From Defluviitaleaceae bacterium (GTDB taxonomy: Bacteria; Bacillota; Clostridia; Lachnospirales; WRAX01), in contig WQVZ01000017.1 of the NCBI GenBank assembly GCA_009785595.1, forward strand, positions 1 to 32,663: a stretch of DNA of 32,663 nucleotides, written 5' to 3'. Below, in pieces: positions 16,902-24,911 of this stretch. The position numbers were made by a program, and so were the translations under genes. The notes beneath the pieces were generated by a model. The model saw nothing but the letters and a program-made list of their open reading frames with translations. It ran no database searches and was not told where the DNA came from. Position 1 is the stretch's first letter; every line of letters starts with the position of its first letter.

Positions 16902-19900
16902 CGTTTAATTTCTTCCATCACAAAGGCTTCTACAACGTCGTTCTCTTTGATGTCATTAAACTTAGACAACACAAGACCGCATTCATAATTGGTCAGCACC
17001 TCGCGCACATCATCCTTAAAGCGGCGCAGGGTGTCCAGGGTGCCTTCGTATACCACGATATTGTCACGTAGCACACGCACGGATGCATTGCGGGTTATCT
17101 TGCCATCGGTTACATATGCGCCGCCAATGGTGCCTATGCCGGAAGCTTTGAAAATTTGGCGTATTTGGGCATGACCGATGACTTTTTCTTCGTAAATAGG
17201 GTCAAGCATACCAACCATGGCTGCTTTAATATCGTCAATGGCATTGTAGATTATGCGGTACAGGCGTATGTCCACCTGTTGCTCTTCTGCCACGCTTTTA
17301 GCACTTACCTCCGGCCGCACATTAAAGCCTATGATGATGGCATTAGACGCGCTGGCCAGCATTACATCGCTTTCGGTAATGGCGCCCACACCGCCAAGTA
17401 TGGTGCGTATGCGCACTTCTTCATTAGACAGCTTTTCTAAGCTGGCCTTAACAGCCTCTACCGAACCGCCAACATCGGCCTTGATGATAATATTAAGCTC
17501 TTTTACTTTGCCTGCCTGTATTTGATTAAACAAATCATCCAAACTTACTTTCTGTGGGGTTTCTTCTATCAGCTTCACCCGATTTTTGGCCACAATGGTT
17601 TCGGCCACATAACGGGCTTGCTTTTCGTTTTGGGCCACATGGAACAAATCTCCCGATGTAGGCACGCTGGTAAGGCCCAAAATCTCAACAGGTATGGACG
17701 GCGTGGCCGTCTCTACCTTTTGCCCTTTGTCGTTTATCATGGCGCGCACACGGCCATGGGCGGTGCCCGCTACAATTGGGTCGCCGATGTTGAGTGTACC
17801 CGCCTGTACCAGTACAGTGGCCACAGGGCCGCGGCCTTTGTCCAGTTGAGCTTCGATGACGGTGCCTCGAGCTTTTTTGTTGGGATTGGCTTTGTACTCC
17901 TTCATGTCCGCAACAAGCAGTATCATTTCAAGCAACTGCTCTATACCCTCTTTTGTGTGGGCGGACACAGGCACACATATGGTTTCGCCGCCCCAGGCCT
18001 CGCTTGTAAGGCCGTGGTCGCTAAGCTCCCGCATAACCTTCTCCGGATTGGCACTGGGTTTGTCAATTTTGTTAATGGCTACAATAATTTCTACCCCAGC
18101 AGCTCGGGCGTGGCTTATGGCTTCTATGGTTTGTGGCATAACGCCATCGTCGGCAGCAACAACCAGTACGGCAATATCCGTAACCTGGGCGCCACGCATA
18201 CGCATGGCGGTAAAGGCTTCGTGGCCGGGTGTATCCAGGAAAGTGATCGGCCGTTCGTTAACACTTACGGTATACGCACCAATATGCTGGGTAATACCAC
18301 CCGCTTCGCCAACAACCACATCTGTTTTGCGTATGGAGTCCAGCAGAGATGTTTTGCCGTGGTCAACGTGGCCCATAACCACCACAACCGGCGGCCGCGT
18401 GGCCAACATTGTGTCATCTTCGGCTTCTTCGCTAAAAACTTCCTCCAGGATGTCAATTTCTATCTTTGGCTCCACCAAAATATTGTATTCGATGGCTATT
18501 TCCTCGGCCTTTTCGTAAGAAATCTCCTGGTTTATGGTTATCATATCGCCTTTTTTGATAAGGGCTTTAACAAGCTCTGCCCCTTGTTTGTTCATCATTT
18601 CGGCCAGTTCTTTAAGGGTCAGTGTGGCCGGCACCTGTATAATTCTTGGTTCATTAGACTTCGGCACCACCTTCACCACAGGCTTGTGGGATGTAGTCTT
18701 CCCTTCTCTATCGTCAACCATACGGTCACGCCGTTTGTCTTTTTTGGCACCAATTTCTAATTTTTGACGGCGGCCGTGTTTATCCGGTGCTTCCTGAGCT
18801 TTTTGGTTATTATTTTTGTCTTTGCTAAAACCGCCGGGACGGCCTCTGTCTGCACCGCCAAAACCGCCGGGGCGTGCTCCGCCGCCTGGACGATTGTCAC
18901 CGCCACGGAATGGCGGTCTGTCGCCGCCTCCGCCACCAGGACGTTGACCGCCTGGGCGGTTGTCATTGCGGAAAGGAGGTCTGTCGCCGCCGGGACGCTG
19001 TTGGCCGCCGGGACGATTATCGTTGCGATAGGGTGGTCTGTCGCCTCTTGGGCGGTCAGAATGCGGCAAAGGTTTGCCGTCCGGGCCAAGACGCGGTGGT
19101 CTTGGTGGTCTGTCGCCGTGGGGTCGGTCAAAACGATCTTGTCTTGGCAAGGGCTTGCCGTCCGGCCCAAGACGAGGTGGCCTTGGGGGCAACGGTTTGC
19201 CGTCAGGGCCTAAGCGCGGTGGTCTTGGTATGGGTCTTCCGTCTGGCCCAAGTGGTCTTTCCGGTCGCGGCAAAGGCTTGCCATCCGGGCCTAATGGACG
19301 CTCACGTCTTGGTAGCGGTTTGCCGTCAGGGCCTAAGCGCGGTGGTCTTGGTATAGGCCGCCCATCCGGCCCAAGTGGTCTTTCCGGTCGCGGCAAAGGT
19401 TTGCCATCGGGGCCTAATGGACGCTCACGTCTTGGCAACGGTTTGCCATCGGGACCTAAGCGCGGTGGACGCGGTAGGGGTCTTCCGTCTGGCCCAAGTG
19501 GTCTTTCGGGTCGCGGCAAAGGCTTGCCATCGGGGCCTAATGGACGCTCACGTCTTGGCAACGGTTTGCCATCGGGACCCAACCTAACAGGCCGCTCCTG
19601 TTTTGGCTGTGCCTCGTCACTACCTTCTGCCACACTCTCCGTTGCTGTTCCCTCCAACTTCTCCGCCGCCCTTCTCTTCCTGCGTTCTCTTTCACGCTCT
19701 CTCTTGGCCCGTTTTCGCTCCAATTCCTTGGGGTCCACGGCCTCGCCGGTATCCCCATCGCCCTTAGGGCTTTGGGGTTTTTGATGGGACGCAAAGCGCT
19801 GCCGCACTTTTTCTACATCCCTTTCTTCCAGGGCGACAAAGTGGGTCTTGGCGGCTATATCAATTTCCGGCAGAAATTTCATTATATCCGTGGAGCCTAC

Positions 19901-19942
19901 CCCAATCTCCTTCGCCAGTTCGTAAATACGTTTTTTGGCCAT
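16898..19942 (-). CDS. infB: Translation initiation factor IF-2 with an expanded repeat region
   Basis: GTPase that delivers initiator tRNA to the 30S subunit. 1014 residues. IF2_N-like motif at 1-50, then a charged linker (70-95). A repeat region at 120-295 has twelve LGPDG(K/R)P(L/I)P units, including three tandem 41-residue copies (120-160, 161-201, 202-242). A Gly/Arg-rich stretch (about 296-372) with RPGGQ and RPPFRNDN motifs follows. A second IF2_N segment (about 436-490) precedes the G domain (GHVDHGKT 524-531, then DTPGHEAF and NKID) and the remaining C-terminal domains. The conserved part is normal. It is followed by VOC-rbfA and preceded by ylxQ; the repeat copy at 19962 lies in the upstream gap. 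Confidence 0.97.
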   Translation of the reverse strand: MAKKRIYELAKEIGVGSTDIMKFLPEIDIAAKTHFVALEERDVEKVRQRFASHQKPQSPKGDGDTGEAVDPKELERKRAKRERERERRKRRAAEKLEGTATESVAEGSDEAQPKQERPVRLGPDGKPLPRRERPLGPDGKPLPRPERPLGPDGRPLPRPPRLGPDGKPLPRRERPLGPDGKPLPRPERPLGPDGRPIPRPPRLGPDGKPLPRRERPLGPDGKPLPRPERPLGPDGRPIPRPPRLGPDGKPLPPRPPRLGPDGKPLPRQDRFDRPHGDRPPRPPRLGPDGKPLPHSDRPRGDRPPYRNDNRPGGQQRPGGDRPPFRNDNRPGGQRPGGGGGDRPPFRGGDNRPGGGARPGGFGGADRGRPGGFSKDKNNNQKAQEAPDKHGRRQKLEIGAKKDKRRDRMVDDREGKTTSHKPVVKVVPKSNEPRIIQVPATLTLKELAEMMNKQGAELVKALIKKGDMITINQEISYEKAEEIAIEYNILVEPKIEIDILEEVFSEEAEDDTMLATRPPVVVVMGHVDHGKTSLLDSIRKTDVVVGEAGGITQHIGAYTVSVNERPITFLDTPGHEAFTAMRMRGAQVTDIAVLVVAADDGVMPQTIEAISHARAAGVEIIVAINKIDKPSANPEKVMRELSDHGLTSEAWGGETICVPVSAHTKEGIEQLLEMILLVADMKEYKANPNKKARGTVIEAQLDKGRGPVATVLVQAGTLNIGDPIVAGTAHGRVRAMINDKGQKVETATPSIPVEILGLTSVPTSGDLFHVAQNEKQARYVAETIVAKNRVKLIEETPQKVSLDDLFNQIQAGKVKELNIIIKADVGGSVEAVKASLEKLSNEEVRIRTILGGVGAITESDVMLASASNAIIIGFNVRPEVSAKSVAEEQQVDIRLYRIIYNAIDDIKAAMVGMLDPIYEEKVIGHAQIRQIFKASGIGTIGGAYVTDGKITRNASVRVLRDNIVVYEGTLDTLRRFKDDVREVLTNYECGLVLSKFNDIKENDVVEAFVMEEIKR
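19058..19585 (-). repeat. Tandem repeats inside infB (123-bp units)
   Basis: Three consecutive 123-bp units at 19217-19585 encode near-identical 41-residue repeats; further partial units continue to about 19058. Differences are mainly synonymous (for example TCGGG/TCAGG, CGTCTTGG/CGTCTTGGT) or Leu/Ile, indicating recent duplication. Length is always a multiple of three, so the frame is kept. Confidence 0.9.
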
Positions 19943-19961
19943 GTAACCACCTTTCCGTTCT

Positions 19962-19985
19962 GTAGGGGCGGCATTTTGCCGCCCG
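19962..19985 (+). repeat. Palindromic interspersed repeat, copy 3
   Basis: GTAGGGGCGGC, ATTTT, then the complementary arm, in the 60-base gap between ylxQ and infB. It is the same sequence as copy 1 (16413-16436) but inverted. In mRNA it forms a GC-rich hairpin about 20-45 bases before infB. Confidence 0.8.
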
Positions 19986-20002
19986 CCCCCATTGATACCC
20001 CA

Positions 20003-20326
20003 TCAAAGGCCAGAACCCTCTATAATTTCCACCATTTTCCCCGCAAAATTCTCATCAGTTACCACAAACACAGCGCGGGTATACAGGCCCGTGTGGCGGC
20101 CCGTCTCTTCTTTGGTAAAAAAACTGTATATAGGCACATCATAAAAAGTCGTTTTGTTGCCAAATTTCTTTTTGGTGTTATCGGACGCATCCGTTGCCAC
20201 AAAAACCAACAGAGCCAGGCCGCTGCGTATGGCTTTTTCGCAGCCCTCTTCGCCTGTGGTCAGTTTTCCAGCCTTGCGGGCCAATGCCATCATGGACAGT
20301 AGGCGCTTTTTGGCATTTTCATTCAT
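20003..20326 (-). CDS. ylxQ: L7Ae-family RNA-binding protein (YlxQ-like)
   Basis: 107-residue L7Ae/L30e-fold protein. KKRLLSMMALARKAGKLTTGEEGCEKAIRSG matches the family N-terminus, and LLVFVATDASDNTKKKF is the conserved strand-helix. Relatives bind kink-turn RNAs. It overlaps the end of ylxR by eight bases and precedes infB, as in Bacillus (nusA-ylxR-ylxQ-infB). Confidence 0.93.
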   Translation of the reverse strand: MNENAKKRLLSMMALARKAGKLTTGEEGCEKAIRSGLALLVFVATDASDNTKKKFGNKTTFYDVPIYSFFTKEETGRHTGLYTRAVFVVTDENFAGKMVEIIEGSGL

Positions 20327-20624
20327 GGTTTTTTGGCGCCTCCTCCACTTGTATATATATCTCCGCGGGTACCTTCGTCTTTAACGAGCGGTCAAAACCA
20401 CGAGATTTGCTGACTTTGGCCAAGCATTCCACGCTTTTGCATATATACGCCCCTCTGCCCGGGCTTTTGCCGGTGTCGTCCACTGCAAAACTATCCCCCT
20501 CCGGGCTTTTTACCACCCGCACCAGGGTGCTTTTCTCCAGCATTTGACGGCAAACCACACATCGGCGCAATGACGGCTTTCCTTTTCGTGACCCAGCGGC
20601 CCCTTTTGTTTTATTAATCGTCAT
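20319..20624 (-). CDS. ylxR: YlxR family protein (DUF448)
   Basis: About 101 residues with the family signature LRRCVVCRQMLEKSTLVRVV and GKSPGRGAYICKSVECLAKV. The fold is a small nucleic-acid-binding domain; proposed roles include RNA binding and nucleoid association. I start at MTINKTKG (20624), overlapping the nusA stop by 11 bases; AAGG lies only a few bases upstream, so a neighbouring GTG is possible and coupling to nusA is likely. Further upstream the same frame runs through the nusA tail repeats and encodes only Met/Thr/Ser repeats, which I exclude. Confidence 0.92.
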   Translation of the reverse strand: MTINKTKGAAGSRKGKPSLRRCVVCRQMLEKSTLVRVVKSPEGDSFAVDDTGKSPGRGAYICKSVECLAKVSKSRGFDRSLKTKVPAEIYIQVEEAPKNHE

Positions 20625-21918
20625 CACCTTCTGCTTCTGTCGCCTCGTCATCGTACTCATCATCGTATTCGTCGTCATAGTCTTCATCGTACTCATCTTC
20701 ATCGTACTCATCATCGTATTCGTCGTCATAGTCTTCATCGTACTCATCTTCATCGTACTCATCATCGTATTCGTAATATTCTGTCAAAGCTTCGGCGTAT
20801 CCGGCCTCATCTACCACGGCCGCGGGCTCTTCTTTATCGGCATCAAAATAATCTTCGCTGTTAAGGAAATTCTCCTCAATAGCCTTGCTGTAGCTTTTAA
20901 TGTCAATACGATATCCCGTAAGCTTGGCGGCCAGACGGGCGTTTTGCCCTTCACGGCCAATGGCTAATGACAGTTGGTTATCAGGCACCACAATTCTGGC
21001 GGCCTTGCCGCCTTCTTCTATACGCACCGCCAACACAATGGCCGGGCTAAGGGCCTGGGCAATAAACTCCTTGGGGTTTTCGCTATGAGATATTATGTCA
21101 ATTTTTTCGCCGTTAAGCTCGTCAACAATGGTGTTAACCCTGTTGCCGCCCGCACCAACGCAAGAACCCACTGGGTCTACATTGCTGTTTTGGCTGGACA
21201 CGGCAATTTTGGTGCGAAAACCCGCCTCGCGGGCCACGGCCTTAATAGCCACCGTGCCGTCTGATACCTCCGGCACTTCTTGTTCAAAAAGCCTGGCCAC
21301 AAGCTCTGGATGAGACCGGGACACAGGTATCATTGGCCCGCTGCGGCCGCTATCACGCACATCCAGCACCAGCACCTTAAGCCGTTGGTTAAAATAATAC
21401 TCCTCGCCAGGTATTTGCTCCGCCGGGGGCAGCACAAGTTCCGTCGCGCCCACGGTAATAAAGACATTGCGACGCTCTATACGCTCCACAACGCCGGTCA
21501 AAAGCTTATATTCCCGGTCTTTAAATTCGTTAAGTACCTTGTTGCGCTCTGCTTCTCTAAATTTTTGCACAACCACCTGTTTTGCGGTTTGCGCAGAAAT
21601 ACGGCCAAAGTCCCGTGGTGTTACCACAATATCGGCCACATCGCCCAATTGATATTCCAAACTGATCTCCTTGGCAGCATCCAAAGAAATCTCCAAAGCA
21701 TCGTCTTCCACTGCCTCCACCACTGTTTTTTGGGCAAAAACATTAACAGCACCGGTATCGCGGCAAATGGCCACACGAATGTTTTGGCTTGTTCCAAAAT
21801 TTTTCTTGCACGCAGAGATAAGCGAGGATTCTATTGCTTCAAAGAGGGTTTCTTTATCGATGCCTTTCTCTTTCTCAATAAGGCCTATTGTGTCGATAAG
21901 CTCGCTATTTGCAGGCAT
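20614..21918 (-). CDS. nusA: Transcription termination/antitermination factor NusA with acidic Tyr-rich tail
   Basis: RNA-polymerase-binding factor of 434 residues. Domains in order: N-terminal RNAP-binding domain (1 to about 125); S1 domain (about 135-200, [24 protein letters not shown]); KH1 ([20 protein letters not shown]); KH2 ([23 protein letters not shown], ending near 345). The tail 380-422 is unusual: 43 residues of Asp, Glu and Tyr only (12 Tyr), made of 17-residue repeats. Firmicutes NusA usually ends soon after KH2. The ATG has AAAGGTG upstream. It is the first conserved gene of the operon; rimP, normally before it, is missing. Confidence 0.96.
   Translation of the reverse strand: MPANSELIDTIGLIEKEKGIDKETLFEAIESSLISACKKNFGTSQNIRVAICRDTGAVNVFAQKTVVEAVEDDALEISLDAAKEISLEYQLGDVADIVVTPRDFGRISAQTAKQVVVQKFREAERNKVLNEFKDREYKLLTGVVERIERRNVFITVGATELVLPPAEQIPGEEYYFNQRLKVLVLDVRDSGRSGPMIPVSRSHPELVARLFEQEVPEVSDGTVAIKAVAREAGFRTKIAVSSQNSNVDPVGSCVGAGGNRVNTIVDELNGEKIDIISHSENPKEFIAQALSPAIVLAVRIEEGGKAARIVVPDNQLSLAIGREGQNARLAAKLTGYRIDIKSYSKAIEENFLNSEDYFDADKEEPAAVVDEAGYAEALTEYYEYDDEYDEDEYDEDYDDEYDDEYDEDEYDEDYDDEYDDEYDDEATEAEGDDD
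20651..20774 (-). repeat. 51-bp tandem repeat in the nusA tail
   Basis: The unit starting at 20651 recurs perfectly at 20702 and partially at 20753 (about 2.4 copies). Each 51-bp unit encodes 17 residues of the [17 protein letters not shown] type, so copy-number change keeps the frame. Confidence 0.92.
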
Positions 21919-21948
21919 TTTATCATCACCTTTCCGTCAGAATCCCTC

Positions 21949-22015
21949 ATACCAACTTGCAATCTATACTAATGCCAATCAGTTCTTTGGCATCATTTAG
22001 AATACAAGTTGGTAT
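21949..22015. repeat. 67-base nested inverted repeat in the nusA leader (MITE-like)
   Basis: Outer arms ATACCAACTTG (21949-21959) and CAAGTTGGTAT (22005-22015) are perfect 11-base inverted repeats. Inner arms ATGCCAA (21972-21978) and TTGGCAT (21987-21993) form a second stem. It could be a small palindromic mobile element or an RNA structure in the nusA leader. I see no clear target duplication. ATACCAAyTTGC also occurs at about 24793. Confidence 0.75.
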
Positions 22016-22037
22016 CACAGATTCCCTATAAATTTAA

Positions 22038-22060
22038 AGAGTGGGTTTTTGGCCCACTCT
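22038..22060. other. Stem-loop upstream of nusA
   Basis: AGAGTGGG (22038-22045) pairs with CCCACTCT (22053-22060) around a seven-base loop. On the minus strand it is followed by TTTAAATTTA, so it could be a weak terminator for the small upstream gene or an attenuator in the nusA leader. Confidence 0.5.
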
Positions 22061-22086
22061 CTGTCACATAATGATAGATTATCCAC

Positions 22087-22115
22087 AGCATACCACAATT
22101 TTAAAAGGATTGCAA
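22087..22115 (-). promoter_or_regulatory. Candidate promoter of the nusA operon
   Basis: On the minus strand TTGCAA (22110-22115) and TATGCT (22087-22092) are 17 bases apart, with TGG before the -10. Each box matches four of six consensus bases. The leader would be about 160 bases and include the hairpin and the 67-base inverted repeat. Confidence 0.4.
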
Positions 22116-22138
22116 GGGGTTTTTCACATTATTTTCCG

Positions 22139-22327
22139 TCATTCTACTTTTCGGGGGCTTACAGAAAACTCATCCGAAGCCTCCACTGCACTGCAATCTG
22201 TAAAAGAAAAATGTTGACACCCGCCGCAGGCCGAAAATGGTCTGGAAGCCGCACCGGCCTGACCGCCAACTGGCATCTTTGGACACAACACCTGCTTTGC
22301 CGGGGGGTTTTGCTGATATATCTTCAT
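22139..22327 (-). CDS. Candidate small protein with four cysteines (CxxC), unknown function
   Basis: 62 codons beginning MKIYQQNPPAKQVLCPKMPV, with AAGGA nine bases before the ATG. Cys at 15, 34, 37 and 45, including CGGC, could hold a metal ion or form disulfides. There is no signal peptide or TM segment, and I do not recognise a family. It lies upstream of nusA on the same strand, roughly where rimP is expected, but has no resemblance to RimP. Codon use is plausible, though the short length makes chance possible. Confidence 0.4.
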   Translation of the reverse strand: MKIYQQNPPAKQVLCPKMPVGGQAGAASRPFSACGGCQHFSFTDCSAVEASDEFSVSPRKVE

Positions 22328-22453
22328 GGGCAAACGTCCTTTCTGTCATTACACCCATTGTTCCCGCGGCAACACAAAGATATACTTAAACCAAGGCAAA
22401 TGTGTCCTGCGTAAATATCAACGCGATTGGCCACGGCCTACAAAAACACGCCA

Positions 22454-22483
22454 TTGAAACCGGCCATAAGATTGTGTTATAAT
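22454..22483 (+). promoter_or_regulatory. Promoter of the two-component operon
   Basis: TTGAAA (22454-22459; five of six) and a perfect TATAAT (22478-22483) with an 18-base spacer and TGT before the -10. Start expected near 22490, at the foot of the following stem-loop. Confidence 0.75.
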
Positions 22484-22486
22484 ATT

Positions 22487-22530
22487 AGACCTGTTCGGAG
22501 ACCTTGCTGAACCAATTTCCGAACGGGTCT
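22487..22530 (+). other. 13-bp stem-loop at the 5' end of the response-regulator mRNA
   Basis: AGACCTGTTCGGA (22487-22499) pairs with TCCGAACGGGTCT (22518-22530), with one U-G pair and an 18-base loop. No U-run follows, so it is not an intrinsic terminator. It may stabilise the mRNA, or the inverted repeat may be a protein-binding operator at the start site. Confidence 0.6.
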
Positions 22531-22571
22531 ATTACTCTGCTAAATTAAAACATACAAAGGGAAGATTTGCC

Positions 22572-23252
22572 ATGCCAAAAATCCTTATAATAGACGACAG
22601 CCCGGAAATACTCAACCTTAACACAGCACATCTGATAAAAGAGGGGTTTGATGTCGCCACGGCCGATACGGGCGCCAAGGCTATAGCCCGGCTTAAAGAA
22701 GGTCGGTATGACTGTATTATACTGGACATTATGCTACCGGATACAGATGGTTTTGCCGTATGTAAGGCCGCACGCGATCTAACCAGCGCGCCAATAATCT
22801 TTTTGTCTTGTTTGGATTCTCCCGATGATAAAGTAAAAGGCCTTATGATAGGCGGGGACGATTATATGACAAAGCCCTATAGTCTAAAGGAATTGGCGGC
22901 CCGTATCCATGTACATCTAAGGCGCGAACAACCCAAAAACCTGCTTGCTTTTGGGTCGGCTTCCATAGACAAAGACAACAGAATAATACACACGCCGGAT
23001 AAATACGTGCTTTTATCCCAAAAGGAATTTGAGCTGTTTATGTTTCTGTTCGAAAACCTCGGCCGGGTTTTTTCAAAAGAAGAGATATACAGCACTCTTT
23101 GGCAGTCAGGCAGCTCTGAAATAGGCACCGTTGCGGTACATATCTTAAAATTGCGGCGCAAGCTTGGTTTTGCCGCGCCATACGTTGGTACAATAGAAAC
23201 AAGTGACGGCGGATATTTTCTTGCACGTAACGCGGAGGGTGGTCTTCCATGA
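22572..23252 (+). CDS. OmpR/PhoB-family response regulator
   Basis: 226 residues. Receiver domain 1-115 with acidic pocket DD at 8-9, phospho-acceptor Asp52 (IILDIMLPDTDG) and Lys101 (TKPYSLKEL). C-terminal winged helix (about 125-222) with LLSQKEFELFMFLFENLGRVFSKEEIY and VAVHILKLRRKL. The ATG has AAAGGGAAG seven bases upstream, and the stop overlaps the kinase start by four bases. It should act as a dimeric DNA-binding regulator phosphorylated by its partner. Possible targets are its own operon and the giant surface-protein gene 340 bases beyond the kinase; that is inference from position. Confidence 0.96.
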   Translation: MPKILIIDDSPEILNLNTAHLIKEGFDVATADTGAKAIARLKEGRYDCIILDIMLPDTDGFAVCKAARDLTSAPIIFLSCLDSPDDKVKGLMIGGDDYMTKPYSLKELAARIHVHLRREQPKNLLAFGSASIDKDNRIIHTPDKYVLLSQKEFELFMFLFENLGRVFSKEEIYSTLWQSGSSEIGTVAVHILKLRRKLGFAAPYVGTIETSDGGYFLARNAEGGLP

Positions 23253-24676
23253 ATTTTGGCTTTGAAACCTTAAGAACAATTGCAATCCTCATACACGTGC
23301 TGTCTCTGCTGACGGTAGCAGTCATGGGCTATTTTGTCATTACCCGCCTTAAAAGCATAAAGCGGGAATACTTCATCCTGATTGCATTTTTCACTTATAT
23401 ATCCTTGCTGGGTATCATATTCGAAATGATGGCTAACACAGTAGACGGCGGCCTGCTTGGCTGGCGGTTGGTGTACCTGGGCGGCATGATGCTTGCGCCG
23501 CTGTTTTTAATGTTTGTTCAGCATTATTGCGAAATACATTTGCCAAAAATCATTAACATTCTGGCCTTTGCTACAGCCCTTGGGATAATAGCCCTTACGT
23601 GGACAACCCATTTGCATAATTTGATTCATGAATCAGCCCAGCTTTATCCCGGCGGCAGCCCCGGCCCCGGCCTTACGGTTTGGGGGGCAACCAACGGCAT
23701 ACTATGGCCTGTGGTGGTTATACACCCCAGTGTTTGTATGATACTGGTCTTTTATATTCTGTATAAAAAAAGCAAAACCGCAAGCAAAACCCAACGAAAA
23801 AGACTGTGGGTATTGGTTGCTTTTGCGGCCCCTCCCGGTATTTCCCAGGTGCTTACATTCTTTGACCTTTCTATCATAGGTATGCATTGGAACGGCATAT
23901 TGGCCCCCATCGCCCTTGTTGTTTTATATTTTGGCCTGTCCCGTTATGACCTTATGGAAAACGAAGAAACCATACGCGCCCAAAGCTGGCTGCGGGATAT
24001 GATAGCCAATATATCACACGATATCAAAACACCCCTTACCGTCCTAAGCGCCAATATCGAAAAACTCCTTGAAACCAGCCCCAACGACCCAGAATATCCA
24101 AGAGACATACAAATTGCATACAACAAAAACCTTGACCTGCAACGACTCATCCAAAACCTTATAGAAGTAACCCGCATAGAAGCCGCCCAAAACCTTTACA
24201 AGCCCGAATGGGTGCCCCTTAGTTCTGTCCTCGTTGGCGTACAAAAAAAGCATGGAGATTATTTGGAAAGCATGGGGCTATATTTGGACATAAGCGGCAA
24301 TGCAGGCGAAGAAGAGCCTCATATATATACTGACCCCATAAAACTATGGAGCGTTTTTGACAATATTATTTACAATGCCGCAAGACACACCGAACACGGC
24401 GGCATAAGCATCACGGCCAAAACCGCAAAAGACAGCACAACAATTGCCATAACAGACACCGGCTGCGGCATAGCAGAAAAACACCTGCCCCATATTTTTG
24501 ATCAATTTTACAAAACAGAGGCCGACAGAGGCAGCAAGGCCGGAGAAAGCGGATTGGGGTTGTATATTGTTAAAAGCATCATGGAAGGCTGCGGCGGCAC
24601 GGTGGGTATGCAATCCCAAGAAAACATCGGCACCACCATTTTGCTTACCTTCAAGGCAATGCCGCAAAATGTTTAA
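23249..24676 (+). CDS. Sensor histidine kinase with N-terminal 7TM domain
   Basis: 475 residues. About seven TM helices occupy residues 8-232, matching the 7TM histidine-kinase N-terminal type, with an extracytoplasmic loop around 120-155 (HNLIHESAQLYPGGSPGPG). H box ANISHDIKTPL has His257; N box DNIIYNAARH at 371-380; G1 DTGCGIAEKHLPHIF and G2 GESGLGLYIVKSIM follow. All catalytic motifs are intact. There is no PAS or HAMP domain, so the signal is probably sensed in or near the membrane. Overlap with the regulator (ATGA) marks an operon. Confidence 0.95.
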   Translation: MNFGFETLRTIAILIHVLSLLTVAVMGYFVITRLKSIKREYFILIAFFTYISLLGIIFEMMANTVDGGLLGWRLVYLGGMMLAPLFLMFVQHYCEIHLPKIINILAFATALGIIALTWTTHLHNLIHESAQLYPGGSPGPGLTVWGATNGILWPVVVIHPSVCMILVFYILYKKSKTASKTQRKRLWVLVAFAAPPGISQVLTFFDLSIIGMHWNGILAPIALVVLYFGLSRYDLMENEETIRAQSWLRDMIANISHDIKTPLTVLSANIEKLLETSPNDPEYPRDIQIAYNKNLDLQRLIQNLIEVTRIEAAQNLYKPEWVPLSSVLVGVQKKHGDYLESMGLYLDISGNAGEEEPHIYTDPIKLWSVFDNIIYNAARHTEHGGISITAKTAKDSTTIAITDTGCGIAEKHLPHIFDQFYKTEADRGSKAGESGLGLYIVKSIMEGCGGTVGMQSQENIGTTILLTFKAMPQNV

Positions 24677-24731
24677 CAAGCGGTAAAATGCCACACCCCA
24701 AAGCCACGAAAAGAAAATTTTGTAAAAACCC

Positions 24732-24760
24732 TTGAAAAACAAATCGGCCTATGTTATCAT
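24732..24760 (+). promoter_or_regulatory. Promoter of the sORF/giant-protein unit
   Basis: TTGAAA (24732-24737) and TATCAT (24755-24760), spacer 17, with TGT directly before the -10. Start expected near 24767, giving a leader of about 145 bases to the small ORF and 250 bases to the giant gene. Confidence 0.7.
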
Positions 24761-24776
24761 GAATTATCATAAACTT

Positions 24777-24871
24777 TATAGCAACAACCGCTATACCAAT
24801 TTGCGAATGGGCGAGAGCCCATTCGCATTTGTCGTTTATGGGGCGATTAACAAATTTGTTAATCGACAAAT
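24777..24871 (+). other. Structured 5' leader with three stem-loops
   Basis: Stem 1: TATAGC (24777-24782) with GCTATA (24790-24795). Stem 2: TGCGAATGGGC (24802-24812), tetraloop GAGA, perfect complement at 24817-24827. Stem 3: a perfect 22-base palindrome (24844-24865, half-site CGATTAACAAA), which can extend by ATTTGT (24827-24832) with ACAAAT (24866-24871). No long U-run follows, so simple termination is unlikely. I recognise no known riboswitch class. The palindrome could also be a DNA operator. Confidence 0.7.
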
Positions 24872-24911
24872 CTCATGACTACTAAACACTTCGAAGAGGA
24901 GGTGAAAAACC

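Larger units (their letters stand above)
21919..22571. other. Intergenic region between nusA and the response regulator
   Basis: 650 bases between divergent genes. It holds, left to right: a 67-base nested inverted repeat (21949-22015), a hairpin (22038-22060), a candidate nusA promoter (22087-22115), a candidate 62-codon minus-strand gene (22139-22327), the response-regulator promoter (22454-22483) and a 13-bp leader stem (22487-22530). I see nothing convincing in 22328-22453. There is no rimP. Confidence 0.7.

Noticed and set aside
17522-18760. 412-codon open frame on the plus strand opposite infB
   Set aside because: Antisense to the conserved IF2 G domain; no ribosome site, composition rich in His/Tyr/Phe as expected for a reverse-frame shadow.
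20625-20765. Upstream extension of ylxR encoding repeated [16 protein letters not shown]
   Set aside because: It is the nusA tail repeat read in another frame; the family N-terminus begins at 20624 or close to it.
22049-22414. 121-codon plus-strand open frame upstream of the response regulator
   Set aside because: No ribosome site, unlikely composition, and overlaps a nusA promoter candidate and the opposite-strand small gene.
24677-24731. Terminator directly after the histidine kinase
   Set aside because: No stem followed by a T-run was found; the GAGA hairpin at 24802-24827 lies downstream of the next promoter and lacks a U-run.
24777-24871. Known riboswitch or T-box
   Set aside because: No conserved T-box sequence and no familiar aptamer core; only simple stems.
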